NCBI RefSeq assembly: GCF_001544575.2
Contig: NZ_FCNY02000004.1
Coordinates: 124,001 to 188,000, forward strand
Reading direction: 5' to 3'
Length of the DNA: 64,000 bases
Source of the DNA: Caballeronia cordobensis
GTDB lineage: Bacteria; Pseudomonadota; Gammaproteobacteria; Burkholderiales; Burkholderiaceae
Positions 17,705-25,965 of this stretch are shown in pieces. The position numbers and the translations under genes are program-made. The notes below the pieces were generated by a model. It made no database searches. It was not told the origin of the DNA and was given only the letters and a program-made list of their open reading frames with translations. Positions within the stretch are counted from its first letter, which is position 1; each line of letters opens with the position of its first letter.

Positions 17705-18499
17705 TCAGTGACCTTCGAAGGACGGCGCGCGTTTTGCGAAGAACGCGTCGACCCCCTCGTGCAGGTCCCGGCTGTCAAAGATCTTCTGAAGCGCGACGGT
17801 CGACATCGACAGGCCGGCATCGAGCGGATAGTCCTGCGCCGCATCGACAAGCTGCTTCGCGAGGCGATTCGACACCGGCCCGCGCGCGGCGATCGTCCGG
17901 GCGAGTTCGAGCGCGGCGTCGAATGCCGAGCCGTCTTTCGCCACCTGATTGATCAATCCCCACGACAGCGCCTGATAGCATTCGATGATCTCGCCGGCGA
18001 ACAGCATCTGCTTCGCGCGGGCCGGACCCACCAGACGCGTGAGCCTCAGCGCGCCGCTGCCGGCCAGTCCGCCCAGCCGCGATTCGGTGAGGCCCATCGT
18101 CACGCCGTGTCGCGCGACACGAAGATCGCAGGCCAGCGCGAGTTCCAGACCGCCGCCGAGCGCCGCGCCATCGATCGCCGCGATGGTCGGCATCGGCAGA
18201 CGGGCGAGCTGACGCAGCACCATGTCTTCGAACAGGATCTTCTTTTCGCTGGCATGCTCGCGGATTTGGGCGAATTCCCGGATGTCGCTTCCCGCGCAAA
18301 ATGCCCGCGACTGGCCGCCGTGCAGGATCAGGCAGCGAACGTCGGGCAGCGCCGAAACGGCTGAAAACGCCTCGTTCAACTCGCGCAGCAAGTCGGCCGT
18401 GACCAGATTGAGCGGTCCGTGGCTGATGCCCACCGTGGCGATGAAGCCCTCCACTTCGGTCGTGACCAGCCGGTCGCGCGTGTGCGTTGCTGTGCTCAT
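17705..18499 (-). CDS. Crotonase-family enoyl-CoA hydratase/isomerase
   Basis: This 264-residue crotonase has oxyanion-hole segments RAFCAGSDIREF and AAIDGAALGGGLELALACDLRVA. The first catalytic acid is present (GLTESRLGGLAG), but the position of the second Glu (EALxxGLV in hydratases) reads QALSWGLI, so it is Gln. This argues for an isomerase or other crotonase activity, or for a modified hydratase. The ATG at 18499 gives a normal N-terminus (MSTATHTRDRLVTTEV). It is 16 bp upstream of the EthD-like gene and downstream of the ABC ATPase gene. Confidence 0.82.
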   Translation of the reverse strand: MSTATHTRDRLVTTEVEGFIATVGISHGPLNLVTADLLRELNEAFSAVSALPDVRCLILHGGQSRAFCAGSDIREFAQIREHASEKKILFEDMVLRQLARLPMPTIAAIDGAALGGGLELALACDLRVARHGVTMGLTESRLGGLAGSGALRLTRLVGPARAKQMLFAGEIIECYQALSWGLINQVAKDGSAFDAALELARTIAARGPVSNRLAKQLVDAAQDYPLDAGLSMSTVALQKIFDSRDLHEGVDAFFAKRAPSFEGH

Positions 18500-18521
18500 G
18501 TCGTCCTGTCGATGGCTGGGT

Positions 18522-19373
18522 TCACGATGCGGCAGTGCTGGCCTTGGGCACTTCGATGCCGTGCAGCACGCCCATGCGCTCGAAATGCCCGTAGATGCGG
18601 TCCACATAAGCCGCGAATTCCGGCGCATCGCCGAGCACGATGGGTCTCGGGCGCGGCAGATCGACCGTGATCTCGTCGACGACTTCGCCGGGGTTCGGGC
18701 TCATCACGAAGATGCGGTCCGACAAGCCCACGGCCTCTTCCACGCTGTGCGTGATGAACACCACGGTAGGCCGGCGGCGCAGCCACAGCGCTTCGAGATC
18801 CATCCGCACCTGAAGTCTCGTCAAGGCGTCCAGCGCGCCGAACGGCTCATCCATGAGAATGACGGACGGCTCGTGCACCAGCGTTCTCACGAGCGAAACG
18901 CGCTGCCGCATGCCGCCCGAGAGCTGGCGCGGATATTTCTGCATCGCATGCGTCAGACGCAGTTGCTCGAACAAGTCCTTGGCGCGCGCCTCGATCTTCT
19001 TCCTCGGCAAGCCGCGAATGTCGGCTTGCAGCATCACGTTCTCGAGCGCCGTTCTGAATTCGAGCAGCAGGTGATCCTGGAACGCGATGCCGACATCGGT
19101 GATCGGCTTCGTGACCGGCTTGCCGCCCACCAGAATGTCGCCCTGGCTCTGCTTGAGCAATCCGGCCACCATCAGCATCAGGGTGCTCTTGCCGCAACCC
19201 GACGGCCCCACGATGGAGACGAATTCGCCCGGATGGATGTCGATACTGACTTCCCTGAGCGCCTGAAACGGCTTGTCGCTGTCTTCGCCGAATGTCTTCG
19301 CGACGTGCCGGATACTGATCGGCACGCCCGACCGGGCCGCGACGTCCTGCTGTTCTGCGGTCTGACTGCTCAT
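18522..19373 (-). CDS. ABC transporter ATP-binding protein, nitrate/taurine type
   Basis: The 283-residue ATPase has Walker A GPSGCGKST, signature LSGGMRQRVSL, Walker B VILMDEPFGALD and switch His in VVFITHSVEEA. It belongs with the TauB/SsuB/NrtD importers, in agreement with the NMT1-type binding protein and one permease upstream. Its start overlaps the MaoC stop as ATGA (19370-19373). An in-frame upstream start at 19613 would run through the MaoC gene. Confidence 0.9.
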   Translation of the reverse strand: MSSQTAEQQDVAARSGVPISIRHVAKTFGEDSDKPFQALREVSIDIHPGEFVSIVGPSGCGKSTLMLMVAGLLKQSQGDILVGGKPVTKPITDVGIAFQDHLLLEFRTALENVMLQADIRGLPRKKIEARAKDLFEQLRLTHAMQKYPRQLSGGMRQRVSLVRTLVHEPSVILMDEPFGALDALTRLQVRMDLEALWLRRRPTVVFITHSVEEAVGLSDRIFVMSPNPGEVVDEITVDLPRPRPIVLGDAPEFAAYVDRIYGHFERMGVLHGIEVPKASTAAS

Positions 19374-19894
19374 GACTTGCGCTCCTCGCTGGTTCCGGCA
19401 GACGTGTTGCTTGCGGCGACGGCGGAAAGCGGCACCTTGGACAGCAGCAATGCCTTCTTCCCTTTTTGCACGACACGATCGTCCTGATCCACCACGGAGA
19501 CGTCGAAGGTCGCGATAGCCTGCGTCGGCCGCGACTTGCTTTCGCGAAGCTCGCTGATCTCGTAGTTCACGAAGATGGTGTCCCCGACGAAGATGGGATT
19601 GAGGAACTTCCATTCGCTGATCCCGAGAAACGCGATCGCCGTTTCGCGCAACTCACCCGTGCGCGCCCACATCAGGCCGTGGGCGTAGGCCAGTCCGAGC
19701 ATGCCGTGCGCCACGCGGCGGCCGAACTGACTGGCCTTCGCGTAGACGTCGCTCGTATGCAGTTCGGAAAAGTCGCCTGTCAGCCCGGCGAATCCGACGA
19801 GGTCGGCATCGGTGATCGTGCGCCCAGGGCTACGGAACGTGAGCCCGACTTCGAGATCGGCATAGCGCAAGCCCGTGTTTCGATATTCAGTCAT
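19370..19894 (-). CDS. MaoC-like hot-dog dehydratase
   Basis: The 174-residue hot-dog protein has the R-hydratase motif GDFSELHTSDVYAKASQFGR followed by RVAHGMLG, giving the catalytic Asp/His arrangement. The expected role is hydration of a trans-2-enoyl-CoA. The gene is wedged between the ABC binding-protein and ATPase genes and overlaps the latter by 4 bp, so uptake and catabolism are made from one message. Confidence 0.85.
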   Translation of the reverse strand: MTEYRNTGLRYADLEVGLTFRSPGRTITDADLVGFAGLTGDFSELHTSDVYAKASQFGRRVAHGMLGLAYAHGLMWARTGELRETAIAFLGISEWKFLNPIFVGDTIFVNYEISELRESKSRPTQAIATFDVSVVDQDDRVVQKGKKALLLSKVPLSAVAASNTSAGTSEERKS

Positions 19895-19907
19895 GTCGAT
19901 CCTCGAT

Positions 19908-20915
19908 TCACTTGCAGGGACGCATTGCCGATGCCGGCGGAAGGAAGTCGTTCGTGTAGTACGACTTCGGGTCGCGCCCCGCCGGCAGCAGACCGACCTG
20001 CGAGAGCAGATCCTGCGTCTTCACCCATTGCGCGTCTTCCGCCTTGCCGATGAATTTCGCGCCGCCGCTGCAGAACAACGGCGTGATCGCCGCCATTTCG
20101 GCCGTGGCCGTCTTTTCCGACATGTTCGGGAAGACCGCCTTGAGATCCTTGACGGCCTTGGCGGGGTTATCGAGCGCGAAGCTCCAGCCTTTCAGGCTCG
20201 CGGCGATGAACTTTTTGACGACGTCCGCGTTGTCCTTGAGATAGGCGTCGTTGGCGAAAATCGACGTGCTGACGGTCGGCACGCCGTAATCCGCAAAGCG
20301 GAAGTTCGTCAGTTGCGCGCCCTGCGCTTCGAGCTGGATCTGGTACGAGTCGATCGAGCCGAGAATGGCATCGACCTGGCCCTGAAGCAGCGTCGGCACC
20401 ATCGACGTCAGCGGCATGTTGATCAAATTGACGTCCGATTCCTTGAGGCCGTTGGCTTTCAGGAAGAGCGGGAGCATCGTCGTCTGCGACGACCCCGACG
20501 GCACGCCCACTTTCTTGCCGACGAGATCCTTGATGGAATTGATATTCGACTTCTTCAGCGCCGAGACTTCGTTGGGATTGGACTGATAGATCGTCGAGAT
20601 CACTTTCATCGGCGCGCCCTTCGCGATGAGCTGGCTCACCGCGACGGCGTCGGCATAACCGATCTGCACGCGGTTCGTGGCGACGAGCTGGGCGGTCGTG
20701 CCCGATCCATTGCCTTCGACCAGCGTCACATCGAGACCGGCTTCCTTGTAGTAGCCCTCGGTGAGCGCGGCCGCGAATCCCGCATTCGCGCCTCCCGCGA
20801 CCCAGTTCAGTTGAAACGTGACGGGGGTCGCGGCGAGCGCGACGCCGTCGGCGCCGGTAAGCAACGCTGACGACACAGCGCTTGCGACCAGCAGGCGGCT
20901 GATGAAACGACGCAT
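19908..20915 (-). CDS. ABC transporter substrate-binding protein, NMT1/SsuA type
   Basis: The 335-residue periplasmic binding protein has a signal peptide (MRRFISRLLVASAVSSALLT ending near ALAA) and the NMT1/THI5-like N-terminus FQLNWVAGGANAGFAAALTEGYYKEAGLDV. LVGKKVGVPSGSSQTTMLP forms the anion-binding loop. Relatives bind taurine, alkanesulfonates, nitrate, pyrimidine precursors or aromatic acids. The operon suggests an organic acid here. It lies between the permease and MaoC genes. Confidence 0.88.
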   Translation of the reverse strand: MRRFISRLLVASAVSSALLTGADGVALAATPVTFQLNWVAGGANAGFAAALTEGYYKEAGLDVTLVEGNGSGTTAQLVATNRVQIGYADAVAVSQLIAKGAPMKVISTIYQSNPNEVSALKKSNINSIKDLVGKKVGVPSGSSQTTMLPLFLKANGLKESDVNLINMPLTSMVPTLLQGQVDAILGSIDSYQIQLEAQGAQLTNFRFADYGVPTVSTSIFANDAYLKDNADVVKKFIAASLKGWSFALDNPAKAVKDLKAVFPNMSEKTATAEMAAITPLFCSGGAKFIGKAEDAQWVKTQDLLSQVGLLPAGRDPKSYYTNDFLPPASAMRPCK

Positions 20916-20984
20916 CTTTTAGTCTCCTTGACTTCCGATAGGGGATCGACCGTGTCCGGCCGTGCATTCAATCCGATTCGCGCA

Positions 20985-21851
20985 TCAATTCATGTCCCGC
21001 TGCCACGGCGTCATGGCCCATTCGGCGAACTCGACGATGTAGTTGATCGCAATGCCGATGAACGTGAGCACCGCGATCACCGCGAAGGTCAGGCCGATAT
21101 CCAGCGTGCTCGTGCCGCGCAGCAGCACATAGCCGAGCCCCTTGTTCGCCCCGACGAACTCGGCGACGATCGCGGCCGTGGCGGCGATGGTGGCGGACGT
21201 TTTAATGCCCGAGAAGATCACCGGCAGCGCGGCGGGAAAGCGCAGGTAGCGGAACGTCTGCCACGAGCTGGCGCCCATGGACTGCGTGAGGTAGAGCAGC
21301 CGGTTGTCGAGAATCTGAAAGCCGCTGATGCTCGCCAGCAGCAGCGGGAAGAAGGTCATCAGCACCGTCAGCAGCACCTTCGACTCCATGCCGAAGCCAA
21401 GCCACACGAGGAACAGCGGCGCAACCGCGATCTTCGGTACGAGCTGCAGGAACATGAGCGGCGGATACACCACTTGCTTGGCGAGCGGCGACAACGCGAT
21501 CACGAGCCCCACGGGAATCGCGGTCACGATCGTCAATCCGAAGCCCCAGACGATTTCCGTCACCGTGACGATCGAGTTGGTCCAAAGCTGCGGATATTCC
21601 TCGACGAGCCGCGAGAAAACCAGGCCCGGACCCGGCATGACATAGGGCGGAATGTCGAAGAGACGGACCGCCGCCGCCCAGATGGCGATGATCGCGACGA
21701 ACGTCAGCGGCGGCAGCATGTTCCAGCCGATGCGCCTGATCTTGCGCATGCCGGAGGACCGACGCGGCACGGGGCGTTCATCGGCTGCTGGCTGCCCCGC
21801 GTTTCGGCTTTGTAGACCGTCGACCTGACGCGAAGATAACTTCATGGACAT
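20985..21851 (-). CDS. ABC transporter permease, BPD type
   Basis: This 288-residue permease has about six transmembrane helices. The EAA-type loop reads MGASSWQTFRYLRFPAALPVIFSGIK. The N-terminal about 45 residues are polar and basic. The ATG at 21851 (MSMKLSSRQVDG) follows GGAGACACC; upstream in-frame starts run into the LacI promoter region. It is the first gene of the ten-gene minus-strand operon ending with the IclR gene at 12735, and is divergent from the LacI gene. Confidence 0.88.
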   Translation of the reverse strand: MSMKLSSRQVDGLQSRNAGQPAADERPVPRRSSGMRKIRRIGWNMLPPLTFVAIIAIWAAAVRLFDIPPYVMPGPGLVFSRLVEEYPQLWTNSIVTVTEIVWGFGLTIVTAIPVGLVIALSPLAKQVVYPPLMFLQLVPKIAVAPLFLVWLGFGMESKVLLTVLMTFFPLLLASISGFQILDNRLLYLTQSMGASSWQTFRYLRFPAALPVIFSGIKTSATIAATAAIVAEFVGANKGLGYVLLRGTSTLDIGLTFAVIAVLTFIGIAINYIVEFAEWAMTPWQRDMN

Positions 21852-22087
21852 CGGTGTCTCCTTCTGCGAGTGGCGTGCAAAACGTTCGTTCGTTTCAACA
21901 CTTCTGAGGCGGGGAATGCGGCAAGATCTTACGTCGTTCGTTGATTGAACTGTATTCCATCTTGAATGCTTGATGGGTAGGGAATTTCCCGCATCGCCCA
22001 TTTCTATAGGGTTTACCCGTGCAAGCAATCGACGGTATGGCCGTTGATATACTCGACCACCCCGCGCCCGTCCGACCATTCCTATCC
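21852..22087. promoter_or_regulatory. Divergent promoter region, ABC operon / LacI gene
   Basis: These 236 bp separate the outward starts of the ten-gene operon and the LacI gene. The region is A/T-richer near 21925-22020 and contains two short dyads, GGGAATTTCCC (around 21979) and GGGTTTACCC. No clear copy of the ATGNNACCGGTNNCAT operator was found here. Confidence 0.45.
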
Positions 22088-23179
22088 ATGGCGAAGAAGA
22101 AAGCTGCACCCTCAGAAGAAGCCGGGAAGCGTTCACGCGCATCGGGCGTGACCTTGCGCGATGTCGCGCGCTTTGCCGGCGTGTCATCCGCGACGGTTTC
22201 GCGGGTCATGAACAACCCGGACGTCGTATCGGAAGAACTGCGCGCGCGCATCATGGTCGCGATCGATCACCTTGGCTGGGTGCCGCACGCGGCCGCGCGC
22301 GCGCTTGCCACTCACCGGACCGGCACGATCGGAGCGGTGTTTCCGACCCTGGCGAACGAGCATTTCGCCACCGCGATTCAGAAGCTGCAGGAGTCGCTCG
22401 AACAGGCCGGCTATACGCTGCTGCTCGCGTGTTCCGAGTACGACCTCGAACGCGAATATCGGCAGGTCAGAACGATGCTCGAACGGGGTGTCGACGCCGT
22501 CGTGCTCGTGGGCGAAGCGCATCATCAGGATTTGCAACCGTTGCTTTCGCAGCGGCGGATTCCCTTCGTCAACACGTTCGTGTACCGGGAAGGCAGCGAG
22601 TCGTTGTGCGTGGGCGTGGACAACCATCAGGCCTTTTTCGACTTCACCACGTATCTTGTCGGCCTGGGACATCGTCGCTTTGCAATGCTTTCGCAAGACT
22701 CCGATACCAACGACCGGGCACGCGCCCGGCGCGAAGGCGTGCGCGATGCCCTCGCCGAACATGGACTGGGCATGTCCGCGGCTCATATGGTCGAGGGCTT
22801 CTGGGGCGCGCGAGTCGGGCGGGCGCTTTTTTCAAAAGTGATGAGCACGCCGCAACCGCCGACCGTGGTGATCTGCGGCAACGGTTCTTTTGCGATGGGC
22901 GCGATGCTCGAAGCCATGCAACGCGGTTACGACATCCCGCGCGACTTGAGTCTCGTCGGCTTCGACGATTTCGAACTGATGTCGGAACTGCCTATACCGA
23001 TCACCACCGTGCGCGTTCCGAGCGCCGAAATCGGGACGCTCGCCGCCGGGATGATTCTCGCGGAGCTGGCGGAAAAGGGCAGCGCGCGCAGCATCAAATG
23101 CGAGGCGGAGATCATCGTGAGAGCGTCTTCCGGCGCGCCGCCGAACGCGCGTCGAAAACGCGGCGTGGCGGATAGATAA
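22088..23179 (+). CDS. LacI-family transcriptional regulator
   Basis: The protein has 363 residues from the ATG at 22088 (MAKKKAAPSEEAG). The N-terminal HTH and hinge (VTLRDVARFAGVSSATVSRVMNN, then HAAARALATHRTGTIG) are classic. The effector domain has the usual LSLVGFDDFELM segment. In-frame starts at 22019 and 22037 are possible and no ribosome-binding site settles the choice. It is divergent from the ABC/CoA-enzyme operon and the only LacI protein in the window. It is therefore the natural candidate for the two GntR/LacI-like operators at 9228 and 10261, about 12 kb away; this assignment is inference. Confidence 0.88.
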   Translation: MAKKKAAPSEEAGKRSRASGVTLRDVARFAGVSSATVSRVMNNPDVVSEELRARIMVAIDHLGWVPHAAARALATHRTGTIGAVFPTLANEHFATAIQKLQESLEQAGYTLLLACSEYDLEREYRQVRTMLERGVDAVVLVGEAHHQDLQPLLSQRRIPFVNTFVYREGSESLCVGVDNHQAFFDFTTYLVGLGHRRFAMLSQDSDTNDRARARREGVRDALAEHGLGMSAAHMVEGFWGARVGRALFSKVMSTPQPPTVVICGNGSFAMGAMLEAMQRGYDIPRDLSLVGFDDFELMSELPIPITTVRVPSAEIGTLAAGMILAELAEKGSARSIKCEAEIIVRASSGAPPNARRKRGVADR

Positions 23180-23182
23180 CAT

Positions 23183-24097
23183 TCATCCGATCGCCACTTC
23201 CTCGAGCAGCCAGTCCTTGAAGGCGATCACCGCCGCGCTTTCGCTGCTTTCTTTGCGGTGAACGAGGTAGTACGCCAGTTCACAGGTCTGCACGGCGTCG
23301 AATGGCCGCACGAGACGGCCCTCCGCCAGATCGCGCGCCACCAGTGTCGTGCGGCCGAGCGCGACGCCGTTGCCGGATATCGCCGTCTGGATGCTCATGG
23401 CGGAGTCGTTCAGCCGAAGTCCACGATCGGTGTCCACGCCATCGCGCACACCGGCGTGCAGGAGCCACGAACGCCATGTCGGAAACACGCCGGACTCGCG
23501 CATCGACGTGTCGTGAATCAATGCGTGATGTTTGAGATCGAGCGGGGTCTTCAACGCGCCGCGTCCTTTGAGCAGCGTCGGACTGCAGACGGGAAAGAAC
23601 TCGTCGCGCAACAGAAAGGTCGAGACGAGCTTGGGCCAATTGCCGTCGCCGTATCGAATGCCGACGTCGATACGCTCGGCGGTGAAGTCGACCAGATGCC
23701 CGCTGGTATCGATACGCAGATCGTAATAAGGATGCTTGCGTTGAAACCGCTCGACGCGCCATAGCAGCCATTTGTCCGCGAAGGCCGGAGGCACCGTGAC
23801 GGTGAAGGTGATGCGCGACTTGCTCGCCTTCAGTCGCTCGACGGCGCTCGACAGCAGATCGAATCCGCCCTGCAGATCGGCGAGCGCACTGCTTGCGGCA
23901 TCGGTGAGCGTCAGCCGTGACGCGCCCGATGTGGAACGATGAAACAGTTCCACGCCCAGATAATCTTCCAGCCCACGAACCAGTTGGCCGACCGCGGCGG
24001 GCGTCACGTTCAGCTCCGCGGCCGCCGCCGCGTAGCTGAGGTGACGCGCAACCGCTTCGAAAGCTCGCAGTGCATTGAGATTGGTGGGCGCGCGCAT
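23183..24097 (-). CDS. LysR-family regulator, GcvA-like
   Basis: The 304-residue protein begins NLNALRAFEAVARHLSYAAA and continues with the HTH segment AELNVTPAAVGQLVRGLEDYLGVELFHR, the pattern of GcvA/AmpR-like LysR proteins. The effector domain includes VGIRYGDGNWPKL and LRLNDSAMSIQTAISGNGVALG. It is convergent with the LacI gene (3 bp apart) and downstream of an SDR gene on the same strand. Its target is not evident. Confidence 0.87.
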   Translation of the reverse strand: MRAPTNLNALRAFEAVARHLSYAAAAAELNVTPAAVGQLVRGLEDYLGVELFHRSTSGASRLTLTDAASSALADLQGGFDLLSSAVERLKASKSRITFTVTVPPAFADKWLLWRVERFQRKHPYYDLRIDTSGHLVDFTAERIDVGIRYGDGNWPKLVSTFLLRDEFFPVCSPTLLKGRGALKTPLDLKHHALIHDTSMRESGVFPTWRSWLLHAGVRDGVDTDRGLRLNDSAMSIQTAISGNGVALGRTTLVARDLAEGRLVRPFDAVQTCELAYYLVHRKESSESAAVIAFKDWLLEEVAIG

Positions 24098-24158
24098 GAG
24101 GATCGGGGCAATGGGTTCGATGCGGCCACTTTACTCTGCGGCACGCCCGGCGCGCGCG

Positions 24159-24905
24159 TCAGATCTGCGACAGGCCGCCATCGACCACGAGTTCCGCGCC
24201 GGTCATGTACGACGCGTCATCGCTTGCGAGGAACAGCACGGCCCGGGCGATCTCGTCCGGCCGGCCGACGCGCTTGAGCGGCACGGCGGCGGCGAGCGCT
24301 TCGCCGGTCTTGCGCAGTTCGTCTTCACCGAGGCCGAGCTTGCTCGCGAACGGCGTATCGATCGGGCCGGGGCTGACCGCGTTCACGCGAATCCCGCGCG
24401 GCGCGAGTTCGGCGCCGATCGACCGCACCAGCGAGCGCACCGCCGCCTTGGTCGCCGACAGCACCGAGAGTCCGGGCGTCCCGACGCTGTTGAGAAACGA
24501 GGTGGTCACGACGATGCTGCCACCATCGCGAAGGTACGGCGCGCTCTTCTGGATCGTGAAGAAAAGACCGCTCACGTTCAAGGCGAACTGCTCATCGAAC
24601 TGCGCCGGCGTTACATCGGCGAACGGCGCCGCTGTGCCCGCGCCCGCGTTGGCGAACACGATATCGATCGCGCCGTGGACTTCGATCGCTTCCGCCACCG
24701 CGCGGTCGATCTGCGCCGGATCGCGCACGTCGGCGCGCAGGACCGTGGCGGCGTCGCCGAGTTCGCGTTGCGCGTCGGCAAGGCGCTTCTCGTTGCTGCC
24801 GAAGACGATGACTTTCGCGCCTTCGTCGATGAACAGCCTGGCCGCCGCGAGGCCGATGCCTGACGTACCGCCCGTGACGAGTGCCACCTTGTTTGCGAGT
24901 TTCAT
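24159..24905 (-). CDS. SDR-family protein with catalytic Tyr replaced by Leu
   Basis: The 248-residue protein has a complete Rossmann core: TGGTSGIG at the N-terminus, NAGAG, INAVSPG-like RVNAVSPGPIDTP and a C-terminal VVDGG. Where SDR enzymes have YxxxK it reads VLSATKAAVRS, so Tyr is Leu (codon CTG) while Lys is kept. The Ser position in VVTTSFLNS is kept. Either it is catalytically impaired, regulatory, or uses another residue. The ATG at 24905 matches family starts (MKLANKVALVTGG). It is divergent from the ArsR/SRPBCC pair. Confidence 0.85.
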   Translation of the reverse strand: MKLANKVALVTGGTSGIGLAAARLFIDEGAKVIVFGSNEKRLADAQRELGDAATVLRADVRDPAQIDRAVAEAIEVHGAIDIVFANAGAGTAAPFADVTPAQFDEQFALNVSGLFFTIQKSAPYLRDGGSIVVTTSFLNSVGTPGLSVLSATKAAVRSLVRSIGAELAPRGIRVNAVSPGPIDTPFASKLGLGEDELRKTGEALAAAVPLKRVGRPDEIARAVLFLASDDASYMTGAELVVDGGLSQI

Positions 24906-25081
24906 GATGTCCGTCCTTCGATGTCGTTGAAGAGAGATCGGAAGCAGTGCTGCTTTCCGGTGACTCAATGATCGGTCTCCCAAGACGCCGAAGCAAACGA
25001 GAAGAAGTGCGCCACCGGAATAGAAAAACTATCCGGCTCGCAGGCGCTGCTTGTCTGCTTGCCTGCCGCCCATGCGTGTGC

Positions 25082-25107
25082 AATACTGAACCAAATGGCT
25101 CAGTATT
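25082..25107. promoter_or_regulatory. Palindromic operator over the ArsR start codon
   Basis: AATACTGA and TCAGTATT form perfect 8-bp arms separated by 10 bp. Inside, CC and GG also pair. The ATG of the ArsR gene (25095) lies in the spacer. Binding here would block transcription or initiation, the usual autorepression of ArsR proteins. Confidence 0.65.
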
Positions 25108-25463
25108 CTCAAACAGATCGCTTCGACGTCTCCTTCGCCGCGCTCTCCGACCCGACCCGGCGCGGCGTGCTGGAGCAGTTGATGCGCGCCGACGCGTCCG
25201 TCACGGACTTAGCCGAGCGCTTCCACATGACGCTGACCGGCATGAGGAAGCACATCGGCATCCTGGAGCGGGCGGAACTCGTCACCACGGAGAAAGTGGG
25301 GCGCGTGCGCACCTGCAAGCTGGGTTCGCGCCGTCTGGAAGAGGAGTCGGCCTGGATCGAAAACTACCGCCAGATGTGGGCCGCGCGCTTCGACGCGCTG
25401 GACACGGTCATCGAGGAACTCAAACGCAAGGAGCAACGTGATGGTCGCAAAAAGAGAGAATGA
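25095..25463 (+). CDS. ArsR-family regulator of the SRPBCC-paired type
   Basis: The 122-residue winged-helix protein carries FAALSDPTRRGVLEQLMRADASV and DLAERFHMTLTGMRKHIGILERAELV, the HTH of ArsR proteins found upstream of AHSA1/SRPBCC genes. No metal-binding Cys cluster was seen, so it is probably not a metal sensor. The ATG at 25095 lies within a perfect palindrome and has no ribosome-binding site before it, so the message may be leaderless or nearly so. The 3' end overlaps the SRPBCC gene by 23 bp. Confidence 0.85.
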   Translation: MAQYSQTDRFDVSFAALSDPTRRGVLEQLMRADASVTDLAERFHMTLTGMRKHIGILERAELVTTEKVGRVRTCKLGSRRLEEESAWIENYRQMWAARFDALDTVIEELKRKEQRDGRKKRE

Positions 25464-25953
25464 ACCCTCCCCCGCGCGCAACCGCACGACGTCGGAACGC
25501 AAGTCCGATCGGGAAATGGTCATCACGCGCGTCTTCGACGCGCCGCCGCGGCTGGTGTTCGAAGCGTGGACCACGCCCGAGCTATTCAGGCAGTGGTGGG
25601 TGCCGAAGTCGAGCGGCGCGACCCTGCTGTCCTGCGAACAGGATGTCCGCGTCGGCGGCGGCTATCGCCTTGAATTCGCGCACCCGAAGGCCGCGGCGCC
25701 CCTGGCGTTCTTCGGTAAATATCTCGAAGTAGTACCGAACGCGCGCCTCGTCTGGACCAACGAGGAAAGCGAAGATGGCGCCGTGACCACGGTGACCTTC
25801 GAAGAGCAGGATGGCAAGACGCTATTGGTGATGCGTGAGCTGTATCCGTCGAAGGAAGCGCTCGACGCCGCCATCGAAGGCATGGACGAAGCGATGCCCG
25901 AGACCTTCGAGCAACTCGACGCGTTCCTGCTTGCGCGCGGCGCGAGCGTGTAA
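25441..25953 (+). CDS. SRPBCC/AHSA1-domain protein
   Basis: This 170-residue START-like protein has the AHSA1 pattern: ITRVFDAPPRLVFEAWTTPELFRQWW, GGGYRLEF, FFGKYLEVVPNARLVWT and TVTFEEQDGKTLL. The family binds hydrophobic small ligands. It is translationally linked to the ArsR regulator through a 23-bp overlap, and AAGGAG lies just upstream of its ATG. Such pairs often respond to small organic ligands or detergents; the ligand here is unknown. Confidence 0.87.
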   Translation: MVAKRENEPSPARNRTTSERKSDREMVITRVFDAPPRLVFEAWTTPELFRQWWVPKSSGATLLSCEQDVRVGGGYRLEFAHPKAAAPLAFFGKYLEVVPNARLVWTNEESEDGAVTTVTFEEQDGKTLLVMRELYPSKEALDAAIEGMDEAMPETFEQLDAFLLARGASV

Positions 25954-25965
25954 CCAGGCTAAAAC

